Source: Neobacillus sp. DY30 (GTDB lineage Bacteria > Bacillota > Bacilli > Bacillales > Cytobacillaceae). From it: a stretch of DNA of 64,000 bases. Every line of letters begins with the position of its first letter. The first letter of the stretch is position 1. Both the position numbers and the translations under genes were made by a program. The notes beneath the pieces were generated by a model. The model made no database searches and was not told the origin of the DNA. It worked only from the letters and a program-made list of their open reading frames with translations. Location: contig NZ_CP126093.1 of NCBI RefSeq assembly GCF_030123065.1, positions 3,600,001 through 3,664,000 on the forward strand, read 5' to 3'. Of this stretch, positions 14,030-23,617 are shown piece after piece.

Positions 14030-15043
14030 TCAAATATTCATATAATCACGAGTATATTTGTAGTTCCAAATAACAAATACGTTTTCGTTAAGGCTTAACC
14101 CCATTCTTAATAGTGATTTAAGAACACGGTTTGAGTATTTATCATTTAACAACAAAATGGCATCAGCTTGATTGTGTATCATTTGTTCAAGAGACTTCAT
14201 CTTTCTTCTATAATAAAAATAGTCTGTTACATTTAAATTTTGTTCAACTTGAATCTTTTCTTTAAAGAGTTGACAACCCTTTTTAGTACCGACAACAACA
14301 AATACAGGTTCTCTTTTCAAAGTGCTTTTGAGTGTTTGATAAATATAATCAGTGACAATAGTTTGTAATTCATAACATGTTTGATCAGTTGAGCTTTTCC
14401 CCAGTGAATCCGTTGTGATTCTGTAGTTGTATAATTTAGAAGGTAATTTTTGAATTACTTTATTGTCAAACATTCTTAACCATAAGTCATAATCATAGCA
14501 TATCTTATATTTTGGATTATATCCTCCGATTTTACTAAATAAATCCTTTGAAAAGATTACAGAACCATGACATAAATAACATGTACACAGACGATTATCG
14601 TAAACCTTTTGATCGTCGAAAAGTTTATTATAATAGTCTTCTTCATTGTGTACCATTGTCTCTCTAACATGTGTGTTTCCGAAAAAACATTTAATAAGAC
14701 TGCCTATTCCTATACTCTCAGGATGGGACAATAGATAATCCACTTGCTCTTCTAATCTGGTTGGTTCACTTATGTCATCTGCATCGTGAATTGCAATCCA
14801 TTTCCCTTTGGCATTCTCCACCCCGATATTCAGAGCGTTTGCTGCTCCCCCATTCTTCATAAGATGGATGATTTTAACCCTTGTATCGGATATTGTATCT
14901 AATATTTCTTTGGTTTGATCAATTGATCCATCATTAACAATAATTAATTCAAAGGTTTTATAGGTTTGTCCAAGGATACTATTGATAGCACTTTGGAGAT
15001 ACCTTTCACCATTATAAACAGCCATTACAACTGAAATAAACAT
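14030..15043 (-). CDS. Family 2 glycosyltransferase
   Basis: 337 residues. The GT2 domain spans about 1-230: FISVVMAVYNGERYLQSAI, FELIIVNDGSIDQT, and DxD-type IAIHDADDISEPTRLE (around 95). YDYDLWLRM lies near 190. A further ~100-residue C-terminal part (VFVVVGTKKGCQLFKEK) is not part of the usual GT2 core. It starts 11 bp after the stop of the next GT2 gene on the same strand, so it is probably the last gene of that operon. Sugar unknown. Confidence 0.85.
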   Translation of the reverse strand: MFISVVMAVYNGERYLQSAINSILGQTYKTFELIIVNDGSIDQTKEILDTISDTRVKIIHLMKNGGAANALNIGVENAKGKWIAIHDADDISEPTRLEEQVDYLLSHPESIGIGSLIKCFFGNTHVRETMVHNEEDYYNKLFDDQKVYDNRLCTCYLCHGSVIFSKDLFSKIGGYNPKYKICYDYDLWLRMFDNKVIQKLPSKLYNYRITTDSLGKSSTDQTCYELQTIVTDYIYQTLKSTLKREPVFVVVGTKKGCQLFKEKIQVEQNLNVTDYFYYRRKMKSLEQMIHNQADAILLLNDKYSNRVLKSLLRMGLSLNENVFVIWNYKYTRDYMNI

Positions 15044-15054
15044 TTAATTCACCC

Positions 15055-16257
15055 TTAAAGGTTTAATAGTATATCGAGAGTTTCTATCAATTTTCTTCCT
15101 TTATTCTGACTTATTAATCTATCTCTTTCATTAAATATTGATTCCTTCCATACTAAATCATTTTCAATCCCTGAGTCATTTAGTAGTTTTGTGACCTTTC
15201 TATTTTCAGACATAAGTCTAAAGACGGAATTAAAAAGAGCATTGAACCCTTTCGTCATATAGGTTAACATGTCTGGGTGCTCATTAGAAACCTGATAGAA
15301 TTCCGTTATTATTTCATTAATTTGTATATAGCCTTTTTTCCCGAGCCAAGCTAGGGCCATAACCCCCACGTCAAAATTAGGATGCTTGTTTAAGAATATA
15401 AGGAAATTATTTATATTATCTATACTATTATCTGGACTTCTAGGATGTTCTTGGTGGTACACACAAGCATTTGGATTATCAATGATTTTTGCCCCATACT
15501 TATATAACCTGTATCCCAACTCCCAATCTTCAATCCCATGTCCTTGAAATTCTTCATCAAAAGGTCCTATAGCTTCAATAAGGCTTTTACGCATTGAGAC
15601 ATTTCGTGTAATAACTAATTTCCATGGAATGGTATAATCATTTAGCTCAGGACCATATTTCTCAATTACCTCAGGAAATGTTGGTTCATGATAGGCGTAT
15701 ACCTTATACCTAGCCTGTTGTATTTCTTCTTTTGAAAAAAACGAAAACTTATCTGTCCCACTTTTAATCCGCTTTTTAAAGGATATACGCTTCTCCCTAG
15801 GTACCCACCTGCGTCTCCGTTTTATTAAATGTAATAATCGCCCTTTTTCGTGTTCAAAAAAATCCGGATAAAAAACAGTGTACGCACAATAATGCTTCAG
15901 GCAGCCAGCAACCACTAAATTATCATTTGTTTGGTGATATAAATAATGCTGTTCTACAAACTCAGGATCAAGAATCACCTCTGAATCAATAAAAATCAGG
16001 ATATCTCCTTTTGATTCTTCTATGCCTATATTTTTTGTTTTTGCCCGACCTACGTTTTTTTCACATTGAATATACCTAAATGGGAAATTAAAAGTTTCAC
16101 TTTGAATACTTGGCGTCTCGTCAGATGAAGCATCATCAATAAGAATTACTTCCATTTTTTCATGATCAAATGTTTGATTTTCGAGTGCATATAAGGAGTA
16201 GAGATTTTGTGGGTATTTATTATATGAAATCATAATGATACTAACCTCAATGCTCAA
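15055..16257 (-). CDS. Family 2 glycosyltransferase with galactosyltransferase-type C-terminus (copy 1)
   Basis: 400 residues. GT2 start IEVSIIMISYNKYPQNLYSL, DxD-like ILIFIDSEVILDPEFV (about 90). A Glyco_transf_7C-type segment follows (FDEEFQGHGIEDWELGYRLY, about 240-260), and then VCVYHQEHPRS-like ACVYHQEHPRSPDNS. The start is TTG 16257, 7 nt after AGGAGG. A close paralogue lies at 19011 with the same order of neighbours, so this is one half of a segmental duplication. Confidence 0.85.
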   Translation of the reverse strand: MSIEVSIIMISYNKYPQNLYSLYALENQTFDHEKMEVILIDDASSDETPSIQSETFNFPFRYIQCEKNVGRAKTKNIGIEESKGDILIFIDSEVILDPEFVEQHYLYHQTNDNLVVAGCLKHYCAYTVFYPDFFEHEKGRLLHLIKRRRRWVPREKRISFKKRIKSGTDKFSFFSKEEIQQARYKVYAYHEPTFPEVIEKYGPELNDYTIPWKLVITRNVSMRKSLIEAIGPFDEEFQGHGIEDWELGYRLYKYGAKIIDNPNACVYHQEHPRSPDNSIDNINNFLIFLNKHPNFDVGVMALAWLGKKGYIQINEIITEFYQVSNEHPDMLTYMTKGFNALFNSVFRLMSENRKVTKLLNDSGIENDLVWKESIFNERDRLISQNKGRKLIETLDILLNL

Positions 16258-16360
16258 AAATAAACCTCCTTCGAAGATTATACTTCGTAATTTTTTGCAA
16301 AAAGGATATTAAAATTTAAATATTTTTCCTTTATTGCATAAATGAGATTGCCTAACTTTT

Positions 16361-17431
16361 TTAAGCATTTAACCAACGGTCTTTATTTTCTTCAAAAATT
16401 TCTTCTAAGATCTCTTTGACTTGATAAGTTAATTTCCAATCTGGATAGTGAGATTTAAATTTACTTATATCACTGATATACCAAATATGGTCTCCCATGC
16501 GATTCTGGTCAACATATTGATATTTCAACTTTTTTTGTGTAATTATTTGTCCCAGCTCAATCGCTTCGAGTACGGATACATTTGATTGACGACCTCCACC
16601 TAGATTATATACCTCTCCAATTCGAGGATTCTCAAAGATACTATTTATTGCTGATACGACGTCTTTTGAATGAATAATGTCGCGAACTTGTTTACCTTTA
16701 TAGCCGAATATTTTATAAGGTGTTCCCGTCATAATGCACTTCATTAAGTAATTAAGGAAACCATGCAACTGTGCCCCGGATTGCTTACTTCCCGTTAGAA
16801 CACCACCCCTTAGACAAGTAGTTTGAAGTTTGAAATACTTCCCATATTCCTGAACAAGAATATCCGCTGCTAATTTTGATGCTCCAAACAGTGAATGCAT
16901 ACATTGATCAATGTCCATTGTCTCTGGAATACCATTTTCAAAGCTGTGCGTGTGGTCTATTTCCCAACGAGTCTCTTGTTCCAAAAGAGGCAAGCGGTTA
17001 GGTTGGTCACCATAAACCTTATTTGTAGACATAAAGACAAATACAGAGTTTGGACAATTGTGGCGCATCGCTTCAAGTAAATTTAATGTACCATTTGCAT
17101 TTATACCAAAATCTAATTGGGGTTCTTTAGCTGCCCAATCATGTGAAGGTTGGGCAGCAGTATGAACAATTAGTTTAATATCATTTGAATACTTCTCAAA
17201 TACCTGATTTATCTTATCGCTATTACGTATGTCTATACTATAATGAGTATATTGTTTTTTAAATTTTTTACTTAAAAGTTCGCTATTCCACTCTGTATCA
17301 CCATCTATCCCAAAAAAATATTGGCGCATATTATTATCAATACCTACAATTTCGTAGCCTAAGTTTGCAAAGAATTCTACAGCTTCTGATCCAATTAATC
17401 CTGCAGAACCTGTGATAAGAACTACAGACAT
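16361..17431 (-). CDS. NAD-dependent sugar epimerase (CDP-paratose 2-epimerase-like)
   Basis: 356 residues, extended SDR. Cofactor loop [14 protein letters not shown] (about 5-18); [20 protein letters not shown]; catalytic STNKVYGD and [20 protein letters not shown], where F replaces Y in the usual YxxxK position; [20 protein letters not shown] is typical of the CDP-paratose/tyvelose epimerase branch. True substrate is uncertain. It lies between GT2 and GT61 genes. A decayed copy is at 20231-20955. Confidence 0.8.
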   Translation of the reverse strand: MSVVLITGSAGLIGSEAVEFFANLGYEIVGIDNNMRQYFFGIDGDTEWNSELLSKKFKKQYTHYSIDIRNSDKINQVFEKYSNDIKLIVHTAAQPSHDWAAKEPQLDFGINANGTLNLLEAMRHNCPNSVFVFMSTNKVYGDQPNRLPLLEQETRWEIDHTHSFENGIPETMDIDQCMHSLFGASKLAADILVQEYGKYFKLQTTCLRGGVLTGSKQSGAQLHGFLNYLMKCIMTGTPYKIFGYKGKQVRDIIHSKDVVSAINSIFENPRIGEVYNLGGGRQSNVSVLEAIELGQIITQKKLKYQYVDQNRMGDHIWYISDISKFKSHYPDWKLTYQVKEILEEIFEENKDRWLNA

Positions 17432-17444
17432 TTTACACTCTCCC

Positions 17445-17580
17445 TTATTTCATTTTTTTAAAATGCTCTTCCTCCCACGAAAAGTAAAGGCAGCTTAAAA
17501 CCTCTCCAAATCTTCTTACCGCTTCATCTAAACTGGCTCTTGCTCTATTCTCTGCACTTAGCAAGTAGATTTTTCTGAAT
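17445..17580 (-). pseudogene. Short open remnant upstream of the epimerase
   Basis: The minus strand reads KIYLLSAENRARASLDEAV, RRFGEVLSCLYFSWEEEHF and KKMK before a stop 13 bp in front of the epimerase ATG. The composition looks coding, but I find no good start, and an in-frame stop cuts it off upstream. It may be the tail of a lost gene. It has no counterpart beside the second epimerase copy. The remainder of 17581-17758 shows nothing. Confidence 0.4.
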
Positions 17581-17758
17581 AAGAAGCCTCATTCAATTGA
17601 CTTGTACCAGTATAATCCTTTTACAACTTAAAACACCTTAATGCTTCCTATTGCAGAATATGATTTACGAATAAAAATGTATAGGCAACAGTAGACGGAA
17701 TAATTATTAATCATGCAATACTTGTGATTAATAAGGATAATGTAATATTGCTAAAATT

Positions 17759-18811
17759 TTATTGTAGCTCATTAATAAGAGCCCATTTGTCAATCACCAT
17801 GTCATCAAAACCAGACCACCATGTTTTTCGACGTTTTCTTCTTCTTTTTCCTATAATAAATCGATAATCTAAATTCATTAGCCTACTAATTAACCAATAA
17901 TGCATCTCAATATAACTTGATGCAAATAGTTCTACGACTCTAGTTCCAGGTTCGCAAAAAACAAGATTAGCTAATGCTGCACCGTGTGCACTTACGATAA
18001 TTTTTGCAGATTGAAAAATCTCAATTTGCTTCTGTACAGACATGGTTTCTGGGAATATGATTTTAAAACCATAATCGTTTAATACTTGTAAAATTTCTTT
18101 TTCGTTTCTCACCCTCCTCCTATTTGTACGCATGATATAAATCCGTTCGAACTCAATATCCTTTTTTATCCCTTCTGGATTTAAAAGCAAATTGCGTATA
18201 TATTTACATGACCAAGCATTGGGATAGTTTATATAAGAAGGAACAACCAATTGTTTAGCTTTGAAATGGAAATCATTATGAGGGACTATTATTCGGTCTT
18301 CTGGGATCCCGCATGCCTGGAGAGTTTCTAGTTGAAAAGGCAGTGACCGATGATTAATTATATACCTATCAATCTTTATATTACTTTGTTGCATTAAATG
18401 AATTCGTGCCATAGCCTCAAGCATCCAATGATAATAGTTGGAAGCTGCTGGATGGTTGAGCAATGCTACTGTCTCCTCACTCATGGTAACAGGAGGTAAT
18501 TCATTTTTTTTGAAAATAGAGTGTTTTTCTGGAGGTGTCCTCCATTCAACAGAGAGTTCATATATTAATTTATTGTCCGGTGAAATGACTGCATTATCAG
18601 ACAAAACCCGTCCTCCAGGTAATATTGCAACTAAACCTTTATTGCTGTATTCAGACTTCCCTGAAATTATTTTATATTCTTCTTCTTTACTAACATCTGG
18701 GATTTTCAGCTCAGGGTAGATTCCAAACAAGCATTCTTGGTTCCCTGTATTGTTTGCCCAATCAGGTATGGAAAAATAGAAGTCCTTGGGCGGAAGTATT
18801 TCCTCGGTCAC
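17759..18811 (-). CDS. GT61 (DUF563) family glycosyltransferase (copy 1)
   Basis: 350 residues. NHPAASNYYHWMLEAMARIH (about 115-135) and the C-terminal KIIVSAHGAALANLVFCEPG, TRVVELFASSYIEMHYW are the GT61 hallmarks. The C-terminus is RKTWWSGFDDMVIDKWALIN. The start is GTG 18811 after GGAGGAG. It lies upstream of the epimerase and GT2 genes. The family transfers sugars such as xylose or GlcNAc in other organisms; here the sugar is unknown, though a UDP-xylose synthase is encoded nearby. Confidence 0.85.
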   Translation of the reverse strand: MTEEILPPKDFYFSIPDWANNTGNQECLFGIYPELKIPDVSKEEEYKIISGKSEYSNKGLVAILPGGRVLSDNAVISPDNKLIYELSVEWRTPPEKHSIFKKNELPPVTMSEETVALLNHPAASNYYHWMLEAMARIHLMQQSNIKIDRYIINHRSLPFQLETLQACGIPEDRIIVPHNDFHFKAKQLVVPSYINYPNAWSCKYIRNLLLNPEGIKKDIEFERIYIMRTNRRRVRNEKEILQVLNDYGFKIIFPETMSVQKQIEIFQSAKIIVSAHGAALANLVFCEPGTRVVELFASSYIEMHYWLISRLMNLDYRFIIGKRRRKRRKTWWSGFDDMVIDKWALINELQ

Positions 18812-19010
18812 GTCTTCTCCTCCTATTTCATTATGATAATGGTCTTTTATGGGTGATAATCTTAAATGTCTGTACGTTTGGTCGAAAATAATAACTAATT
18901 TGTCTGATTAATTAGTTGCTAGATTCAACATTGTTTGAGACTTTCTAATGAAAGGAGGAGAAGAACAATATGGGGCATTTAAACTGAATACTGCAATTTC
19001 GTTTCATCCT

Positions 19011-20213
19011 TTAAAGATTTAGTAAATAATCGAGTGTTTCGACTAATTTAGTACCCTTATTTTCATTTGTTAAATTTTCTCTTTCTTTAAATATTTGTTC
19101 CTTCCATTCCAAATCATTTTCTATTCCCGAAACCGAAAGAAGATTGGTCACTTTTCTTCCCTCGTATAAATTGTTCAATACTGAATTAAAAAGTGCATTG
19201 AAACCTTTAGTCATATAGGTTATCATTTGTGGCGACTCTTCAGAAATACGGTAGTATTCAGTTATGATTTCATTTACCTCAAAAAAGCTTTTCTTTAGCC
19301 AAGCTAAAGACAAGGCTCCTACATCAAAGTTCGGATGCTGATTCAAAAAAGTGAGATAATTTTTTATATTTTCTTTACTATTTTCTTTGCTTCTAGGATG
19401 CTCTTGATGGTATACACAAACATTTGGATATTCAATAATTTTTGCCCCGTACTTATATAACCTGTAACCAAACTCCCAATCTTCACATCCATGCCCCTGA
19501 AATCCTTCATAAAAAGGTCCTACTGCCTCAATTAGGCTTTTCTTTAATGAGACATTTCGTGTTATAACAAATTTCCATGGCATAGTATAATCTTTGAGCT
19601 CTAGGCCAAAAAACTCAATTATTTCCCGAAATACTGGTTCGTGGAATGCCAAAACTTTATATTGCGCTTTTTGAATTTGCTCCTTTGTAAACAACGGAAA
19701 TTTATCAGTGGTTTTATTTTCAATCCTTTTTCTAAATGAAACTCTTCTTTCCCTTGGAATCCACTTGCGTTTCTTTTTAATTAATGCTAATAATCGTCTT
19801 CTTTGCCTTTTATTAAATCCTGGTTCATATACTGTAAAGGTACCATAATGTTGAAGACAGCCAGCAACAACTAGTTTCTTTTCCGTTTGGTGGAGTAAAA
19901 AATGTTGTTCAACAAAATCAGGATCTAGTATCATTTCTGAATCAATAAAAATAAGAATTTCACCTTTTGCTTCCTCTATACCAATATTTTTTGTTTTAGA
20001 TCTGCCGACATTTGTATTACATTGTATATACTTAAATGGGAAATTAAAGGATTGATTTTTTATTGTATACGTCTCATCTGTAGAGGCATCATCAACAAAA
20101 ATGACCTCCATTTTTGAATGATCAAATGTTTGATTTTCTAATGCATATAATGAAAAAAGATTTTGTGGATATTTATTATAAGAAATCATAATGATACTTA
20201 CCTCAATACTCAT
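19011..20213 (-). CDS. Family 2 glycosyltransferase with galactosyltransferase-type C-terminus (copy 2)
   Basis: About 400 residues, a clear paralogue of the protein at 15055: IEVSIIMISYNKYPQNLFSL, ILIFIDSEMILDPDFV, FYEGFQGHGCEDWEFGYRLY and VCVYHQEHPRSKENS. ATG 20213 is preceded by TGGAGGGG; a TTG at 20231 lies in the ribosome site. Its upstream side is fused to the broken end of the epimerase pseudogene, at base level a few nucleotides before the ribosome site. The reading frame is intact. Confidence 0.85.
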   Translation of the reverse strand: MSIEVSIIMISYNKYPQNLFSLYALENQTFDHSKMEVIFVDDASTDETYTIKNQSFNFPFKYIQCNTNVGRSKTKNIGIEEAKGEILIFIDSEMILDPDFVEQHFLLHQTEKKLVVAGCLQHYGTFTVYEPGFNKRQRRRLLALIKKKRKWIPRERRVSFRKRIENKTTDKFPLFTKEQIQKAQYKVLAFHEPVFREIIEFFGLELKDYTMPWKFVITRNVSLKKSLIEAVGPFYEGFQGHGCEDWEFGYRLYKYGAKIIEYPNVCVYHQEHPRSKENSKENIKNYLTFLNQHPNFDVGALSLAWLKKSFFEVNEIITEYYRISEESPQMITYMTKGFNALFNSVLNNLYEGRKVTNLLSVSGIENDLEWKEQIFKERENLTNENKGTKLVETLDYLLNL

Positions 20214-20230
20214 AATCGACCACCCCTCCA

Positions 20231-20955
20231 AAAATTTTATACGGTGTTCCTGTCATATGTCATAATACATTTCAATAAATAGTTTAGAAAACCATGTAAT
20301 TGTGATTCAGATTATTTACTCCCTGTTAGTACGCAGCCTCTTAAAAACAAGCCGTTTGCAGATCAAAATATTTACCATATTCCTGAACAAAAATGTCTGC
20401 AGCTAATTTCGAAGCCCCGAACAGCGAATGCATATATTGATCTATGTTCATTTGTTCCGGTATACCGTCTTAAAAAGGGTGTATTTGTTCTATCTCCCAA
20501 CGAGTCTCTTTTTCAATAAGGGTAATTGATTTGGCTGGTCACCGTATGTGGACTTAAAAACAAAAACGGAGTTGGGGCAATATCGACGTATAGCTTCAAG
20601 AAGATTTAACGTACCATTTGCATTAATTCCAAAGTCTAAATGAGGTTCTTTTGCAGCCCAATCATGAGATGGCTGGGCAGCAGTGTGGATGATAAGTTTA
20701 ATATTATTTGAATATATCTTAAAGAGTTGATTTATTTTATTATTATCACGGATATCTATAGTATAGTGAGTATATTTTTTAAAAAAATTCATTACCTAAA
20801 AATTGACTTTTCCAATTAGTATCCCCATCTGCACCAAAAAAATATTGACGCATATTGTTGTCAATACCAACAATGTCGTAACCAAAGTTTGCAAAAAATT
20901 CAACAGCTTCTGATCCAATTAATCTTTCAGAACCTGTTATTAGAATTATAGACAT
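20231..20955 (-). pseudogene. Epimerase pseudogene (second copy of the 16361 gene)
   Basis: The frame pieces [20 protein letters not shown] (20955 on), YTHYTIDIRDNNKINQLF and [19 protein letters not shown] match copy 1, but a frameshift occurs near 20790. Small deletions follow (STNKVYGDQ shortened to STYGDQ) with further frame loss after 20490. Similarity continues at DNA level to MTGTPYKIF (about 20231). The last ~110 codons present in copy 1 are missing. The gene cannot make an enzyme. Confidence 0.88.
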
Positions 20956-21251
20956 ATAATACAATCTACCCACAGCCCTGCTTTACTGCTACATAATATG
21001 GAAGAAGAGAAAAAATGTATAGGCACTTTGATGGTTATTTTGTTTCATTTAACTTCACCAGCAAAACAATACAAGAAAAACTACACAGAATATCTACTGT
21101 ACATAACAATTTAGTTATATTGAAAAAGTAACTCCTGTTTCATTCACAGATAATGAAACAGACTCAATGTTCCCTTTTATGAGTAAATTATTTCAGTTTA
21201 TTTATAATTTCCAAGCCATTAATCTCCAAGTCATCGAAACCAGACCAATTA

Positions 21252-22235
21252 CTATTTGGATTTTTTGTTTTCCCTATGAGAAATTTGATAATCTAAATTC
21301 ATTAGCCTGCTTATTAACCAATAGTGCGGTTCAATATAAGTAGGTGCAAATAATTCAATAACTCTAGTTCCTGGACGACAAAAAACCAAATTAGTTAACC
21401 CTGCACCATGTGCCCCTATGACTATTTCTGCTGAGTAAAAAACCTCCATTTGCTTTTCCAATGACATAGATTCAAGTGATACGGCTTTGAACCCATATTT
21501 CCCCAAAGTACCTAGTATTTCCTTTTCATTTGTTATCTTCCTTCTATTTGTACGTTTAATATAAATCCGTTCATACTCTTTATTCTTAGTTATTTTTACC
21601 CTGTTGAAAAGCAAATTTCTAACATATTTACATGACCAGGCATTAGGCAAGTTTACATAGGATGGAACAACTAATTGTTTCGCCTTAAAATGAAAATTTT
21701 CATGCGGAACTATTATTTTTTCTTCTGGGATTCCGCATGCCTGAAGTATATCATGTTGAAATGGAAGTGAACGATGATTAATGATATATTTGTCGATCTT
21801 AATTTTACTCTGCTCAATTAAATGGAAACGCGCTATAGCCTCAATCATCCAATGGAAATAATTATAGCCTGCTGGGTGGTTCAACATTGCAACGGTCTCA
21901 TCAGTCATGGTAACAGGAGGCAATTTTTCTTCTTTGAATATTGAGTGTTCATCTGGAGACGCCATCCATTCATAAGAGAGGTCATATAACAGTTTGTTGT
22001 CCGGTGAGATGACTGCCCTGTCTAACCAAACTCGTCCACCTGGTAAAATCGTAACTAAAGCTTTATTACTGTATTCAGGCTTTCCTACTAGTATTTTATA
22101 TTCTTCTGCTCTGCTAACATCTGGTATTTTTAATTCCGGGTAAATCTCAAACAGACATTCTTCATTCCCTGTATCCTTCACCCAATCAAGTGTTGACAAG
22201 TAAAACCCCTTGGGTGGAAGTAATTCCTCTGTCAA
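21252..22235 (-). CDS. GT61 family glycosyltransferase (copy 2), frameshifted C-terminus
   Basis: About 327 residues, paralogue of the protein at 17759. The GT61 core is intact (NHPAGYNYFHWMIEAIARFH; IVIGAHGAGLTNLVFCRPG, TRVIELFAPTYIEPHYW). After DYQ the frame changes to ISHRENKKSK and stops. In the other frame the DNA continues FLIGKTKNPNSNWSGFDDLE to a stop at 21188, matching the C-terminus of copy 1. So one base was gained or lost near 21285. TTG 22235 follows GGAGGAG and aligns with the GTG of copy 1. Activity is uncertain. Confidence 0.75.
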   Translation of the reverse strand: MTEELLPPKGFYLSTLDWVKDTGNEECLFEIYPELKIPDVSRAEEYKILVGKPEYSNKALVTILPGGRVWLDRAVISPDNKLLYDLSYEWMASPDEHSIFKEEKLPPVTMTDETVAMLNHPAGYNYFHWMIEAIARFHLIEQSKIKIDKYIINHRSLPFQHDILQACGIPEEKIIVPHENFHFKAKQLVVPSYVNLPNAWSCKYVRNLLFNRVKITKNKEYERIYIKRTNRRKITNEKEILGTLGKYGFKAVSLESMSLEKQMEVFYSAEIVIGAHGAGLTNLVFCRPGTRVIELFAPTYIEPHYWLISRLMNLDYQISHRENKKSK

Positions 22236-22546
22236 TGTCTTCTCCTCCAACTGAATTAAGTTAATGCATTGTATGTGTAATTCAATGATTGTGCTTTTGA
22301 TTGGGAATACATTCTATTTACTGTTTTGAAAAACAAGCAACTTTTTCACGCTTTTTCCGAAAGCAGCTGGAGTAAAGCCATTCAAGTGCCCCGAATCCAT
22401 CCTAATCAACATCAAACACTAGATCATTTAATAATTATCCATTTACTTAATAGTTGAATAGAATACTTAAAACAAGCTTTTTGGATATGATAATTAACTT
22501 ATTGAAAAAGGAATCTTAAATTTTAAAATTGTAAGGAGGCTTTATT

Positions 22547-23452
22547 GTGAAAAAAAGGAAAACAAAAAAAAGAAGAAAATTTCGAGACACTGGGAATTGG
22601 GGGGATTCATTATCTATTAAAGAAAATATGGAGGAGATAGAGAAATTCTTTAAATATCGCGAGAACTTAGATAAAATTTGTCCCATGGAAAAACCGATTG
22701 ATATCGTCTTTGCAATTTCATTAAAAAGCAAAAAGGTTTCTCATAATTGGGCGATTGTAGAAAGAAATTTATCAACAACTTTAAAAACTCTGTTAAGTAA
22801 TACGGATCAAAATTTCCGAGTTATTATTGCCGGTCATGAAAAACCTGAAATCGAAGAACTACAACATAAAAATGTCGAATGGATTGCAGTTGATTTTCCA
22901 GCACCTGAAAATCCAAACGATTATGAAAATGACAAAATGAGGAAACGTTATAGTATCGGTAGGTATTTATCTGATGCAGGCTATTCAGGTTACTTTATGC
23001 CCTTAGATGGTGATGACTGGGTCCATTATCGGTTAGTTGAATATTTACGCTCATTACCTTATCATGATGCATTTATATTAGACAAGGGTTTAATGGTTAA
23101 TCATTTCAGAAAAACAATGTGGTCAAGATATCGATTCCATTATGGATGCGGGAGTAGTTCCATATTTTATTTTGCTAATGAGGATTTCCCCAAAACCCCT
23201 AACCTAGATCTATCTAATAATGTTCCATTTCATATTGTTTTGAAATATCATCCAAAACTTACTGTTTATTTAGAAGAGGATAATAAAAGTTTTCAAATGA
23301 TAAACCTTCCCTTTGTCACTTGGGTACTTGCGCATGGAGACAACCAAAGTATGGATCAAGGCTGGAAAAGTAAAAAAATTTCAGCTAAAAAATATGGCGC
23401 GAATGAGGAACCATTAGAAAATTGGTTGTTTGAATATTTCAAAATTAATTGA
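22547..23452 (+). CDS. Putative glycosyltransferase (GT-A-like)
   Basis: 301 residues. A basic N-terminus (KKRKTKKRRKFRDTGNWGD), then IDIVFAISLKSKKVSHNWAI, FRVIIAGHEKPEIEEL, and YFMPLDGDDWVHYRLVEYL with an Asp-rich DxDD motif (about residue 160) that fits metal and nucleotide-sugar binding. VTWVLAHGDNQSM follows. The GTG start lies 7 nt after AAGGAGG. It starts a plus-strand block with UDP-sugar genes. Acceptor and donor are unknown. 22252-22546 holds only divergent upstream sequence. Confidence 0.65.
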   Translation: MKKRKTKKRRKFRDTGNWGDSLSIKENMEEIEKFFKYRENLDKICPMEKPIDIVFAISLKSKKVSHNWAIVERNLSTTLKTLLSNTDQNFRVIIAGHEKPEIEELQHKNVEWIAVDFPAPENPNDYENDKMRKRYSIGRYLSDAGYSGYFMPLDGDDWVHYRLVEYLRSLPYHDAFILDKGLMVNHFRKTMWSRYRFHYGCGSSSIFYFANEDFPKTPNLDLSNNVPFHIVLKYHPKLTVYLEEDNKSFQMINLPFVTWVLAHGDNQSMDQGWKSKKISAKKYGANEEPLENWLFEYFKIN

Positions 23453-23617
23453 AATGAGATAGAGATTTAAGTTCTGCTACTTAACCAGAACTTGCCATTT
23501 TCTTATAGATAAATTCTAAAAGTCCATTAAATACCCAATCAAATTGATTTTAGTCGGAATAGCATGGTTACTGTAGCACAATTTGTGAGACAAAAGAAAT
23601 CAATGGATGGTGTTAGG

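Noticed and set aside
16361-17431. dTDP-glucose dehydratase for the epimerase gene
   Set aside because: The sequence follows the CDP-paratose/tyvelose epimerase branch ([12 protein letters not shown]) and lacks the DE pair typical of dehydratases.
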